64,000 nucleotides of DNA, taken from Phytopythium helicoides (taxonomy: Eukaryota > Oomycota > Peronosporomycetes > Pythiales > Pythiaceae). Under the pieces are notes generated by a model, which made no database searches, was not told the DNA's origin, and saw only the letters and a list, made by a program, of their open reading frames with translations. Of this stretch, positions 10,050 to 20,960 are shown in pieces; within the stretch, counting starts at the first letter, position 1; every line of letters starts with the position of its first letter. The stretch lies in NCBI GenBank assembly GCA_024867545.1, contig JANFNE010000006.1:620001-684000 (forward strand), in the 5' to 3' direction. The translations under genes and the position numbers were made by a program.

Positions 10050-10596
10050 CTCGTTGATAGTTACGAGAGTGCCTCTGATATCAGGATGTGCAGTCTCAGC
10101 AACATATACGGATACGCACGGTCCGCTGCTGCCAACTGCAAGCCCTGCGACGAATCGTCCGACCAAAAGTGTCTGCACCGATCCGGCAAATGTCATAAAG
10201 GCTGATCCAGCGAAGAAAAGAACTGCTGTCACCAGGTTGGCGGGTTTGCGACCGATCCTTCACTCGAACAGTCAGTATCGTCTCACGACAATTGCAGATG
10301 CTCAAGCGTCCCACCAGTCTGCAACAACTCCGCCACCAAGAGACCCGAAAACAGCGCCAAGCATCAGCGTGCTGACAATGCTCTCAGCACACGCGGTCGA
10401 GAGCCCAAAGTCCTGACAACGGACCGTAAATACCAACAAAAGACGCATGATAACACAACACTCAGACCTGCTGGATGAGGGGGAGCGCGATGACCATGAC
10501 GCACAGGTCATAGCCGAAGAGGAAGCCTGAGAAAGCGCTGAGTGCGCAGATCCAGGCCTGCACTCCGCAGTACAGCGACCCTCCAACCCGCAGCAT
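10050..10596 (-). pseudogene. Sugar transporter (MFS), 5' three exons only
   Basis: Exons 10468-10596, 10315-10412 and 10050-10257 splice in phase and give 145 residues, about the first four or five of twelve membrane helices. Exon 1 has FSGFLFGYD, typical of helix 1 of sugar porters. Across the exon 2/3 junction it reads ADW then IGRKPAN, the loop 2-3 signature. Exon 3 has VGRFVAGLAVG and YVAETAHPDIRGTL, the PESPR-type region. The exon structure is intact, but the rest of the gene is missing: the 9774-9990 LTR lies where the next exons should be. The family is proton-coupled hexose uptake; this fragment cannot be functional. Two CCAAT boxes (10776-10780 inverted, 10834-10838) lie upstream. 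Confidence 0.8.
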
Positions 10597-10722
10597 GGCG
10601 ATCGACGATCGGCGTCTCGTTTCCGTTTCCGTTTCCGGTGGTGCGTAGCTCGGCAAGCGAACTCAGGCGAGGAGAGCACAGCAGAGTCCCACGTCCGTTG
10701 TTGTCCGACTTGCTGTGCCGCT

Positions 10723-11012
10723 GCCGCTGCTGCTGCTGCTGCTGCTGTCCGGTTCACGAGGAGCTCCGATTCTGGATTGGCTGAAACTGCGCGCGCAGCA
10801 GCATAGCAAGCACAGCAAACACACACAGCCTCGCCAATCAGACGCGACTCACTCGCATTACGCCACGCACCCTGCAGCTGCTGCACGCTCTCGCCATGAC
10901 GCAACGCTTGCTGACTGCAAAATCCGCCATTCATTCATTCGGACAGGCTGAATACACGCTACGCTGCTGCTGCTGCTGTTGCTGCTACTGCTACTGCTGC
11001 TGCTACTGCTCA
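10723..11012. repeat. CTG/CAG trinucleotide runs flanking the transporter promoter
   Basis: CTG-rich runs at about 10723-10747 and 10963-11012 bracket about 215 bp containing the transporter's CCAAT boxes. In the two other tandem units the same place has one merged CTG run and the bracketed DNA is absent, as expected from recombination between the runs. Confidence 0.75.
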
Positions 11013-11017
11013 CTCAC

Positions 11018-13354
11018 TCACTTCTGGTGGTTCTGGTTCTCGCGCTCCTGCAACTGCCGGCGCAGAATCTTGCCGGACGCAGACTTGGGGATCACGTCGA
11101 TGAACTCCACCTGACGAACCTTCTTGAACGGAGCGACGTTCTCGGCGACGAAGTCCATCACGTCCTGTTCCGTCAGGCCAGCCGCGTTCGCGGGGTCCTT
11201 CAGCACCACGTACGCCTTGGGGATCTCCTCACCGAACGCGTCCTTGCCACGCACACAACACGCGTCCTTGATCTGCGGGTGCTTGTTCAGCACGTCCTCG
11301 AGCTCGGCCGGCGCCACCTGGTGACCCTTGTACTTGATCAGCTCCTTCAAGCGGTCCATGATGAACACGAAGCCGTCTTCGTCGATGTAACCAATATCTC
11401 CCGTGCAGAGGAACCCGTCCTCGGTGAACACGTTCTTGTTGGCCTCCGAGTTGTTGGAGTAGCCGATCATGACCTGCGGTCCTCGGTAGAGGAGTTCGCC
11501 TAGCTCACCGACAGGGAGATCTTTGCCAGTCTGTGTGCATCGTACGCGGAGCTCCGTGTTGGGCACGAGACGTCCGACACTCCCCTGTTAGTTGAGGAAG
11601 TGTTAGGCATGTGGGTATGTTGATTGGAATTCACAATCGAAAGTACTGCGTCGTCGCAGACTTACCGGTTTGAAGTACGAATCTTCGCTGAAGTTGACGG
11701 CTGGGGACGCCTCCGTCATGCCGTATGCTTGCTTAACGTTAACTTTCAGTCGGTTCTTGACGAGCTCCTCAACTTCTTTTCCCATAGGCGCTCCACCGGA
11801 GACCAGGAACTCTGTTGCTGACAGGTCGTAGTTTTCGACCATCGGGTTGTGAGCAAGGAAAAGTGCCACAGGGGGTGCAATGTGAGCGATGCGGATCTAA
11901 TGAGTATATAGAGGATCAGTTTGCATGAAGTCAACCCCACTGTAACATTCGATTGTTGCTGTACGAACCTTGTATTTCTCAAGCGTCTGAAGGAACAATT
12001 CAGGGTCAAAGCGCGGTAGCACAACCTTAGTGGAACCTTGCAGCATTGACAGATTCAGCATCATCATGCCATAGATGTGAAAGAACGGAAGAAGTCCCAG
12101 TGCGTGATCCCCTAGCTTCTCAACATGGTCTACTTGAAGAGCATTTGCCATCATGTTTCGAGCACTCAGAGCAACACCCTACAAACAAACAACAACCTCG
12201 TCAATCAACAAAAGCAAACAATCGACAAACCTAAACAACCATCGAACGGTACCTTCGGCACGCCAGTGGTTCCGCTCGAAAACGGCAGCAGCACATTCAG
12301 CTCCGGGTCGATCTTCTCGAACTGAAACGACTCGAACTCGCGCTCTGCCATCTCGCTGCAGTGGAAGTGTAAGTGAGTATTGGTGATGCAATCAGCAGTA
12401 GCGCGTTTAGTGAAATCGCAAGTCAGTCCATGCACGACGTACTTGATATGCCTGCTCGGCGCGTGCACCTCATCTGCCGAGCCCATCGTGTAGACGTAGC
12501 GCGAGTCGATCCCAGTGAGCTTGGCGGCGTCCAGCGCCACCTGCTCGAGCTCCTTGTGCGTGATAACGTGCTTTGCCTGGGAGGAAAGCGCACCATCCAT
12601 CCGCGGTCAGTTCGCTATCAACAGCATAATCACACGTACACACACACACACACATGTGCGTGCGCGCGCGCGTGTGTGATCATGAATGGTGTAGATAACT
12701 CACCTTGGCTTCGCGGATCTGAAGCGCGAGTTCGTCAGGGAGAAACATGGGCGACGCTGGCGAGCAAATGGCTCCAAGCGACGTCAGGGCTGTGAGGATG
12801 CAAGATCGTCAGCAACGACAATGGGAAAGTAGTAGGTTGATATACGCAGTTCCGCAATTCCGCACCGAGAAGAACCATCGGGTACTCGATGCAGTTGAAG
12901 GAGTGCACGATGACGGCCTATACGATCGATTGAGCCCATTCAGTCAGTCAGTCAGTTGTCCAGTCTATCAGTCGCAGTCGCGTGAGACCGAAAATGGGGG
13001 CAGCCCACTCACCTCTCCCTTCTGGACGCCGTCCTCGGCCAGCGCGACGGCGAGGCGGCGCGAGCGGTCGTATAGCTGGCGGAAGGTGACGCGCTCGTGC
13101 TTGACGCCGCAGATGAAGGCCGTCTTGTCTCCGTTGGTGGCGGCCTGCTCCTCCACGACGTCCCAGATGGTCTTGTTGGGGATGTCGATCTCCGGGTGGG
13201 GCGAGCGGTGCACGATGGTGGAGAAGTCGAGCGCCGAGGCGACGCGAGCGACCGCCAGTGGCCGGCGACCCGCGCGCAACGCGGCGGCGGGCGGCGCGAC
13301 GCGGGCCGAGAGCGCGCGCGCGGCGCGGGAGGCGAGCAGGCGGCGCGCGAGCAT
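11018..13354 (-). CDS. 4-coumarate:CoA ligase-like acyl-CoA synthetase, copy 1
   Basis: ATP-dependent activation of a carboxylic acid to its CoA thioester (ANL superfamily). Eight exons join in phase: 13013-13354, 12866-12917, 12704-12789, 12443-12576, 12253-12355, 11969-12178, 11666-11896, 11018-11584; 574 aa. The P-loop-like PFSSGTTGVPKG spans the exon 5/6 junction (about residues 229-240), YGMTEASP is at about 367-374, GDIGYIDEDGFVF and the hinge DRLKELIKYKG are in exon 8, and the catalytic Lys is in SASGKILRR near the end. The start at MLARRLL is chosen because all three copies are conserved from there. The first 45 residues are rich in Arg, Ala and Ser and look like a mitochondrial presequence; there is no C-terminal peroxisomal signal. 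Exons 6-7 differ from copies 2 and 3. The true substrate is unknown; fatty, aryl or bile-acid-type acids are possible. Confidence 0.88.
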
Positions 13355-13667
13355 CGGCGACAGGCGGCGGGCGACGGGCGGAGGGAGCGTGGGAGGGCGG
13401 CGCTTGCGCAGGAGGCGGGGAGTTGGCGAATGACGCGCAGGGGCCAAGGGCGGAGGTGTTGACGAGACCCCATGGGGTCGGGAGGTATCGTGCGAGGGTA
13501 GTTGAACCTCGCGGTTTCGTTGGCGTCGTGGCCTCCAGTTAACGTTTGTGGTAAAGATATTGAATATAGTAGGGATATATGTTGAAAGGAGTGTTTCGCT
13601 TAATAAAGTAGAGATTGAGGTATGAGGGATTGAAGGATATAGGAAACAAGCGGGACTTGAAGCGAGA

Positions 13668-13961
13668 ATCGCTTGCAAATCTGACCTGCACACTGATCCA
13701 CCTCTGGTGAAATGATAAACAACAAAATGGGTACAGGGTAGTAAACCGCAACATCTTGACAAGCCAGCATCTCCTCGGGCTTCCTTGGAGCTCAGGTGGT
13801 CAGCTCAGGTTGTTGTCGAGTCCACAATGCCACCACCAAGGTTCCAACATATGCCAGATACTCAACTACGCAACGCTGATCAAAGGTTGATTGAAGTTTC
13901 CTGTCCATGTCGTCACACACACACGCACCCCACTGTACAGCGACCCTCCGACCCGCAGCAT
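13668..13961. repeat. Spacer between 4CL copies 1 and 2 with transporter 5' remnant
   Basis: About 13668-13930 matches 20503-20738 downstream of copy 3 almost throughout. It then joins a remnant of transporter exon 1 (ATG at 13961, about 10 codons kept, cut near 13932) and its 5' flank. The junction marks the edge of the tandem repeat unit. Confidence 0.75.
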
Positions 13962-14151
13962 GGCGATCGACGATCGGCGTCTCGTTTCCGTTTCCGTTTC
14001 CGGTGGTGCGTAGCTCGGCAAGGGAACTCAGGCGAGGAGAGCACAGCAGAGTCCCACGTCCGTTGTTGTCCGACTTGCTGTGTCGCTGCCGCTGTCACTG
14101 CTGCTGCTGCTGTTGCTGCTACTGCTACTGCTGCTGCTACTGCTCACTCAC

Positions 14152-16484
14152 TCACTTCTGGTGGTTCTGGTTCTCGCGCTCCTGCAACTGCCGGCGCAGA
14201 ATCTTGCCGGACGCAGACTTGGGGATCACGTCGATGAACTCCACCTGACGAACCTTCTTGAACGGAGCGACGTTCTCGGCGACGAAGTCCATCACGTCCT
14301 GTTCCGTCAGGCCAGCCGCGTTCGCGGGGTCCTTCAGCACCACGTACGCCTTGGGGATCTCCTCACCGAACGCGTCCTTGCCACGCACACAACACGCGTC
14401 CTTGATCTGCGGGTGCTTGTTCAGCACGTCCTCGAGCTCGGCCGGCGCCACCTGGTGACCCTTGTACTTGATCAGCTCCTTCAAGCGGTCCATGATGAAC
14501 ACGAAGCCGTCTTCGTCGATGTAACCAATATCTCCCGTGCAGAGGAACCCGTCCTCGGTGAACACGTTCTTGTTGGCCTCCGAGTTGTTGGAGTAGCCGA
14601 TCATGACCTGCGGTCCTCGGTAGAGGAGTTCGCCTAGCTCACCGACAGGGAGATCTTTGCCAGTCTGTGTGCATCGTACGCGGAGCTCCGTGTTGGGCAC
14701 GAGACGTCCGACACTCCCCTGTTGGTTGAGGAAGTGTTAGGCATGTGGGTATGTTGATTGGAATTCACAATCGAAAGTACTGCGTCGTCGCAGACGTACC
14801 GGCTTGCGGTAAGTGTCCTCACTATAATTGACGGCTGGCGACGCCTCCGTCATGCCGTATATTTGCTTGACGGTAACCTTCAGTCGGTTCTTGACGAGCT
14901 CCTCAACTTCTTTTCCCATAGGCGCTCCACCGGAGACCAGGAACTCTGTTGCTGACAGGTCGTAGTTTTCGACCATTGGATGATGAGCAAGGAAAAGAGC
15001 CACAGGGGGTGCAATGTGAGCAACACGGATCTGTTACAACGTAAATGATAGTTAGCTCCTGCTACGATCAAGTACCACATAAATAATGCCATTTGTACCT
15101 TGAACTTTTCAAGCGTCTCAAGAAAGTTCTCCGGCTCAAAGCGCGGTAGCACGACCTTTGCAGACCCCTGAATCATCGACAAGTGCAGGAGCATCATGCC
15201 GTAGATATGGTAGAATGGCAGAAGACCCAGTGCGTGCTCGCTCAGCTTCTCAACATGGTCTACTTGAAGAGCATTTGTCATCATGTTTCGAGCACTCAGA
15301 GCAACACCCTACAAACAAACAACAACCTCGCCAATCAACAAAAGCAAACAATCAACAAACCCAAACAACCATCGAACGGTACCTTCGGCACGCCAGTGGT
15401 TCCGCTCGAAAACGGCAGCAGCACATTCAGCTCCGGGTCGATCTTCTCGAACTGAAACGACTCGAACTCGCGCTCTGCCATCTCGCTGCAGTGGAAGTGT
15501 AAGTGAGTATTGGTGATGCAATCAGCAGTAGCGCGTTTAGTGAAATCGCAAGTCAGTCCATGCACGACGTACTTGATATGCCTGCTCGGCGCGTGCACCT
15601 CATCTGCCGAACCCATCGTGTAGACGTAGCGCGAGTCGATCCCAGTGAGCTTGGCGGCGTCCAGCGCCACCTGCTCGAGCTCCTTGTGCGTGATAACATG
15701 CTTTGCCTGGGAGGAAAGCGCACCATCCATCCGCGGTCAGTTTGCTATCAACAGCATAATCACACGTACACACGTACACACACACATGTGCGTGCGCGCG
15801 TATGTGTGTGTGATCATGAATGGTGTAGTTAACTCACCTTGGCTTCGCGGATCTGAAGCGCGAGCTCGTCAGGGAGAAACATGTGCGACGCTGGCGAGCA
15901 AATGGCTCCAAGCGACGTCAGGGCTGTGAGGATGCAAGATCGTCAGCAACGACAATGGGAAAGTAGTAGGTTGATATACGCAGTTCCGCAATTCCGCACC
16001 GAGAAGGACCATCGGGTACTCGATGCAGTTGAAGGAGTGCACGATGACGGCCTATACGATCGATTGAGCCCATTCAGTCAGTCAGTTGTCCAGTCTATCA
16101 GTCGCAGTCGCGTGAGACCGAAAATGGGGGCAGCCCACTCACCTCTCCCTTCTGAACGCCGTCCTCGGCCAGCGCGACGGCGAGGCGGCGCGAGCGGTCG
16201 TATAGCTGGCGGAAGGTGACGCGCTCGTGCTTGACGCCGCAGATGAAGGCCGTCTTGTCTCCGTTGGTGGCGGCCTGCTCCTCCACGACGTCCCAGATGG
16301 TCTTGTTGGGGATGTCGATCTCCGGGTGGGGCGAGCGGTGCACGATGGTGGAGAAGTCGAGCGCCGAGGCGACGCGAGCGACCGCCAGTGGCCGGCGACC
16401 CGCGCGCAACGCGGCGGCGGGCGGCGCGACGCGGGCCGAGAGCGCGCGCGCGGCGCGGGAGGCGAGCAGGCGGCGCGCGAGCAT
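14152..16484 (-). CDS. 4-coumarate:CoA ligase-like acyl-CoA synthetase, copy 2
   Basis: Same exon plan as copy 1: 16143-16484, 16000-16051, 15838-15923, 15573-15706, 15383-15485, 15099-15308, 14800-15030, 14152-14718; 574 aa, no stop or frameshift. Exons 1-5 and 8 are almost identical to copy 1. Exon 6 differs at about 11 of 62 compared residues (for example LSEH for LGDH, FYHIYG for FFHIYG) and intron 6 is unrelated, so the middle of the gene has a different history. Exon 7 has EDTYRKP for EDSYFKP. The ANL motifs SSGTTGVPK and YGMTEASP and the C-terminal catalytic Lys are kept. Mitochondrial presequence as in copy 1. The 3' flank is the merged CTG run followed by the transporter remnant. Confidence 0.88.
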
Positions 16485-16655
16485 CGGCGACAGGCGGCGG
16501 GCGACGGGCGGAGGGAGCGTGGGAGGGCGGCGCTTGCGCAGGAGGCGGGGAGTTGGCGAATGACGTGCAGGGGCCAAGGGCTGAGGTGATCTGGCCGTGA
16601 GATCTGGGCGGTATGAGTTCATTAATTGAAGGCTTGGTTTGGATAAAGGAATGGA

Positions 16656-17100
16656 TATGAGGACGCCGCCAAGGAACTTGCGCATCTGGTCAGGCCCCGA
16701 CCAGATGCGCAAGTTCCTTGGCGGCGTCCTCATACACCCCGACCGACCGTCGGGGTACCAGATGTTAGGGGAATGGTCGGGGTTCCCGACTTATTGATCC
16801 TCCCATCCGGGGGCCTAAACCTTGCACAACACGCTCCCCCGTACAATACACGAGAACTGTAGCCAATTGATCCTCCCATCCGGGGGCCAAAACCTTGCAC
16901 AACACGTTCCCCGTACAATACATGCATGCACAAACACTCTGCATCACATACTTTCACATACAAAAGCAACCTGTACCATATTTTCCCTGCGAAAGTAGTG
17001 GCCGAACCAAGACACCGGTGCTATGAACGCACCGGTGTCTTGGTCCGGCCACTTTCGAAACTACAACGTTGCAGTTTCGAAAGTGAGTACGGTGCCGTAC
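16656..17100. repeat. Cluster of perfect foldback hairpins and a 72-bp tandem duplication
   Basis: Five stem-loops in 445 bp: 16656-16691 with 16699-16734 (36 bp perfect, 7-nt loop); 16736-16743 with 16749-16756 (ACCCCGAC/GTCGGGGT); 16997-17021 with 17029-17053 (24 of 25 pairs, 7-nt loop); 17050-17062 with 17073-17085 (13 bp perfect); 17087-17092 with 17095-17100. Between them, units starting at 16793 and 16865 (TTGATCCTCCCATCCGGGGG) form a direct repeat of about 72 bp. There is no coding sequence. It may be the end of a foldback or MITE-like element or the scar of palindrome-mediated joining. Confidence 0.8.
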
Positions 17101-17239
17101 CGGTAACGCGCCACCACCTTGCTTGCGGGCCAAGCACCACAGACACACAGACACCATGGCATCAGTGAAGGACTTGGCGAGCATGCGCACGGACACCCAA
17201 ACGCCAGCACACGAGCAAGCAACACACAGCACAGCACGA

Positions 17240-20195
17240 GCGCAGTGCGAAAGTTTAGCGGTTCTTCGTCGAGCGATGCGGGCGCTGACGTGAGCGTGAC
17301 AAGCGGCGGCTCAAGCAGCGGTTTGTCTGCGCGATGCTCGTGTCAAGCGGCTCTGGAGGCGGCATCTGTATCATCCAGGGAAGCAGCGTAGGCGGCAGCG
17401 TCGGCAGCGAAGTGTTGTTGCAGGGCGGATCGGTGGACAGCACGAGAGCGGCGCAGTCTATGAAGATCCTCGGCGCCTGCAACGCGTAGGCAATGTGACA
17501 GTGGATAGCGGGTCCTCGTCCGGCTCAGGTGGAAAAAAATTTCGTTTTATAAAAAAAAAAGGACGAGTGGCGAATCGCCACTGGCGATGGCTTGTCGATG
17601 AGTAGCTCCGTGTTGATCTCGACACACGGCGCTGCGAGCAGCAGCAACGTGATCGTGACGAGCAGCGACTCTGGCCGTCCAGCGGGTCCGTGCGCATTGG
17701 AAATGGATCGTCGACGTCGTCTGGTACCGGCAGGATCGAGGTCGCGGGTGGATCTTCCGTGAGCGGCAGCGGTGCGTCCATCTCTCTGTCAAGTGGTGCG
17801 TCATCGGGTGGCGCGGGCGGCAGCGTGAGCATCCTGAGTGGTGCTAGCGAGTCTACGACAAGCGGCGCGGTGAGCGTGGGTTCGAGCGCTGTGACGGGGG
17901 CCGCGTGCGTGTTTCAAGCGGCTCTGCATCTGGCGGTGCGTCCGGGTCGGTGTCGATCTCGCAGGGTGCGTCCACGACTGTGTGGTGAGTGTGTATGGCG
18001 GCTCTGGCGGTCTGTCTGGAGGAAACGTGACTTTCTCTGGCGGCGCGAGCTCTGCGAGCACGACGTCGGCGAGTACGGGTGCCGGTGGCGTGCAGGTCGT
18101 GGGTGGTTCTTCATCTGGGAGCCCCGCAGGTCGGTGTCTGTGTCTAGCGGCGCTGGCAGCAGCAGCAGTGGCGTTAGCATCGTTGGCGGCGTCACAACGG
18201 GAAGCACGGCCGGCGTTGTGACGATTGCCGGCGGTGCGAGCACCTCTAGCGGCGGCGGGTCGGTGTCTGTGTCAGGCGGGAGCAGCGGCAGCGGCGTCCG
18301 TGGTGGCTCGGTGTCTTTGACGAGCGGCATGGGCGGGGTGGGTGGCTCAAGCGGCGACGTGACGGTGGTAAGCGGTGTCTCGTCCGGCGTCGACAGCAGT
18401 GGTGTTGTGCGCGTGGCAACCGGCGCTTCGGCGTCGGGGTCGTCAGGCGTGGTGTCGCTGATGTCTGGCGACAGCTCTGCCGACTCGAGCGGGTCCGTGA
18501 CGATGGGTACGGGATCCTCGGGCACTGCATCAGACGGGTGCAATGCAACCATCACTGGTGGCTCGTCGATCCGTGTCGCTGACTTCCGGTCCGGACGGAG
18601 TGGTGCACGTGAGCACTGGTGCGCGCTCCACGTCTATGGGAAGCTCGACCTCGATCTCGGCGGCACCAGCTCGACGAGTGCAATCGTCGGAGCCACGGTG
18701 GCCGTGAATGGCGGGTCGCTGAGCGCCTCGAGCGGTGCAGTTGACGGTGTCTCGGTGTCCGGCGGTGCAGCGATGGGCGAATCTTGTTTCGCGGTGGGTG
18801 GTGGTGCGTCCTTGTCGGGCGGCTCGAGCAAGTCTGGTGCGGGCGGCAACGTGGGCGTGTTCTCCGGCGTGGGTGGCACGAGCAGCGGCGCCGTGGAGGT
18901 GATGAGCTGCAGCGCGATGATGTCGACGGGTCCGAGCGGAGTCAAGGTGTTCGGCAGTGGCACGTCTGCAAATTCATCTTCGGGCGATGTGACGGTGGTA
19001 TCGGGCGAATCTGTGAGCACAAGCAGTAGCAGCGGCAGCTCGGTGCGCGTGTCGTCTAGCGCGGCGGTGTCTACTGCCGGTTCTGTGTCTGTTTATGGCA
19101 GCGGAAGCGGTCAGTCAATGGGAGGTTCCGTGTTGGTGTCGAGCGGACCGCGTGTTTCCTGCAGCGGCGACGTGTCCGTGTCTAGCGCCGCGTCAACTGG
19201 AAGCTGCGTGTCGGGTGCGGTTCGAGTGCAGTATAGCTCAACTATGGATGGGGCGTCGGGCGAAGTGTTGGTAAGCAGTGGATCCAGCACGACGTCTGTA
19301 GGTGGCGCTGTGCGCGTAGTCGGCGGCTCTAGCACGTCGGCGCCCGGCGGCTCTGTGTTGGCGAGCGGAGGCGACTCTGCGAGCGGGTCGCCCACCAATG
19401 TGTCTGTGAGCGGCGGTGTGTCGTCGTCGAGGGGCTCTGGTGGCTCTGTACGTGTGTTCAGCGGATCTTCGTCGAGCGGCGCTGGCGGTGACGTGAGCGT
19501 GTCAAGCGGCAGATCAGGTAGCGGTTTGTCTGTTTCGGTGCTAGTGTCAAGCAGCGCTGTTCAAGTCCGTGGAGAGCGGAGTTGTGTGTGTTTCAAGAGG
19601 CTCTGCATCTAGCTGTACGTTCGGGTCGGTGTGGATCATGTCGGGTGCGTCCACGACTGCTTATGGGAGTTTGGTGAGCGTGTTTGGCGGTTCTGGCGGC
19701 TTCGACGGCTCTGGCGGGTAGTTCGGAGAAAACACGGCGAACTCTGCGTCAGTTGGCAGTGTTGGGTCTTTGTCGGTGTCCAGCGCCACTGGGTCGGTCA
19801 GCAGCGACATGCGTGTGTCGGACGGTGCAAGCTCTTCGACTGCCGGCACATTGGTGTGTGTCGACTGGTGCGAGTTTGACGACGATCGGCAGTGTGTTCG
19901 TGTCAAGCGCGACTGATGCGAGCTCTGTTGCTGTGACGCCGTCGAATGGGTCAGTGAGCAGCGTCTCTTGCCGGCGACATTGTCGTATCGGTGGACTCGT
20001 CCATTGTAGACGGTGGTCGCATGGCTGTGTCTGGCGGCTCGAGCTCGACGGGCGCTGCCGGAGAAGTCTTGATCTCTGGCGGCGCGAGCTCTGCGAGCAC
20101 GACGTCGACGAGCTCAGTGAGCAGTGGTGTGCTACTTTCTGTTGCTGGGTGCCATGAGGTCTGTGTCACCTCAATGTCAGGAGATAGATTGTAGT
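17240..20195 (+). pseudogene. Ser/Gly-rich short-repeat protein gene, broken by frameshifts
   Basis: The longest open piece (17690-19612) encodes dozens of units of about 14-15 residues of the form GGSVSVSSGSSSSG, with alternating Val/Ile/Leu in a Ser-Gly background. This periodicity is expected of a beta-solenoid or an adhesin-like surface protein. Related units continue in other frames at 17245-17480, 17980-18120 and 19620-20195, and part of the open piece (about 17890-18120) is itself out of the repeat frame, so at least four indels or stops break the gene. An A-rich run (17552-17561) lies in the 5' part. No signal peptide or anchor can be read. It is inserted between 4CL copies 2 and 3. 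Function unknown. Confidence 0.6.
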
Positions 20196-20502
20196 AGCGT
20201 GGAGGAAGCACGATGGTGACGATTGGAGCTAGCAGCATGGGTAGTTGTGTGTCATCTGTATTGGCGTATTGCGAAAGTGGTAGGAACGGTGAATACATGT
20301 GACGACAAAGCAGCAGTGGAGCATCCTGTTGCATGTGCATCTTGGACAGCAACTCCCCAACAAACTGGACCAGCGTTGTCACGAGTGCTGGCTTTTCGTG
20401 CAGCGAAAGAAGCGTCGTGTTTGTGGCAATTGGAAGTAGCTTCAGATTGATAGGGTGTCTGGTATCAACCGTCTATATGGCGGGATCTTGAAGTGAGAAT
20501 CG

Positions 20503-20770
20503 CTTGCAAATCTGACCTGCACATGATGAACAACAAAATGGGTACAGCGTAGTAAACCGCAACATCTTGACAAGCCAGCATCTTCTCGGGCTTCCTTGGA
20601 GCTCGGGTGGTCAGCTCAGGTTGTTGTCGAGTCCTCAATGCCACCACCAAGGTTTGAACATGTGCCTGATACTCAACTACGCAACGCTTATCAAAGGTTG
20701 ATTGAAGTTTCCTGTCCATGTCGTCACACACACGCACTCCGCAGTACAGCGACCCTCCAACCCGCAGCAT
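20503..20770. repeat. Spacer repeat plus transporter exon-1 remnant downstream of 4CL copy 3
   Basis: Homologous to 13668-13961. The remnant keeps the transporter ATG (20770) and 12 codons (MLRVGGSLYCGV), then breaks off near 20738, at nearly the same point of transporter exon 1 as the copy-2 remnant. Confidence 0.75.
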
Positions 20771-20960
20771 GGCGATCGACGATCGGCGTCTCGTTTCCGT
20801 TTCCGTTTCCGGTGGTGCGTAGCTCGGCAAGGGAACTCAGGCGAGGAGAGCACAGCAGAGTCCCACGTCCGTTGTTGTCCGACTTGCTGTGTCGCTGCCG
20901 CTGTCACTGCTGCTGCTGCTGTTGCTGCTACTGCTACTGCTGCTGCTACTGCTCACTCAC

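Noticed and set aside
12640..12675. CA/GC alternating tract as a regulatory Z-DNA site
   Set aside because: It lies inside 4CL intron 3 and varies in length among copies; simple microsatellite.
16793..16935. CRISPR-like repeats
   Set aside because: Only two diverged 72-bp direct units with no spacer regularity, in a eukaryotic genome.
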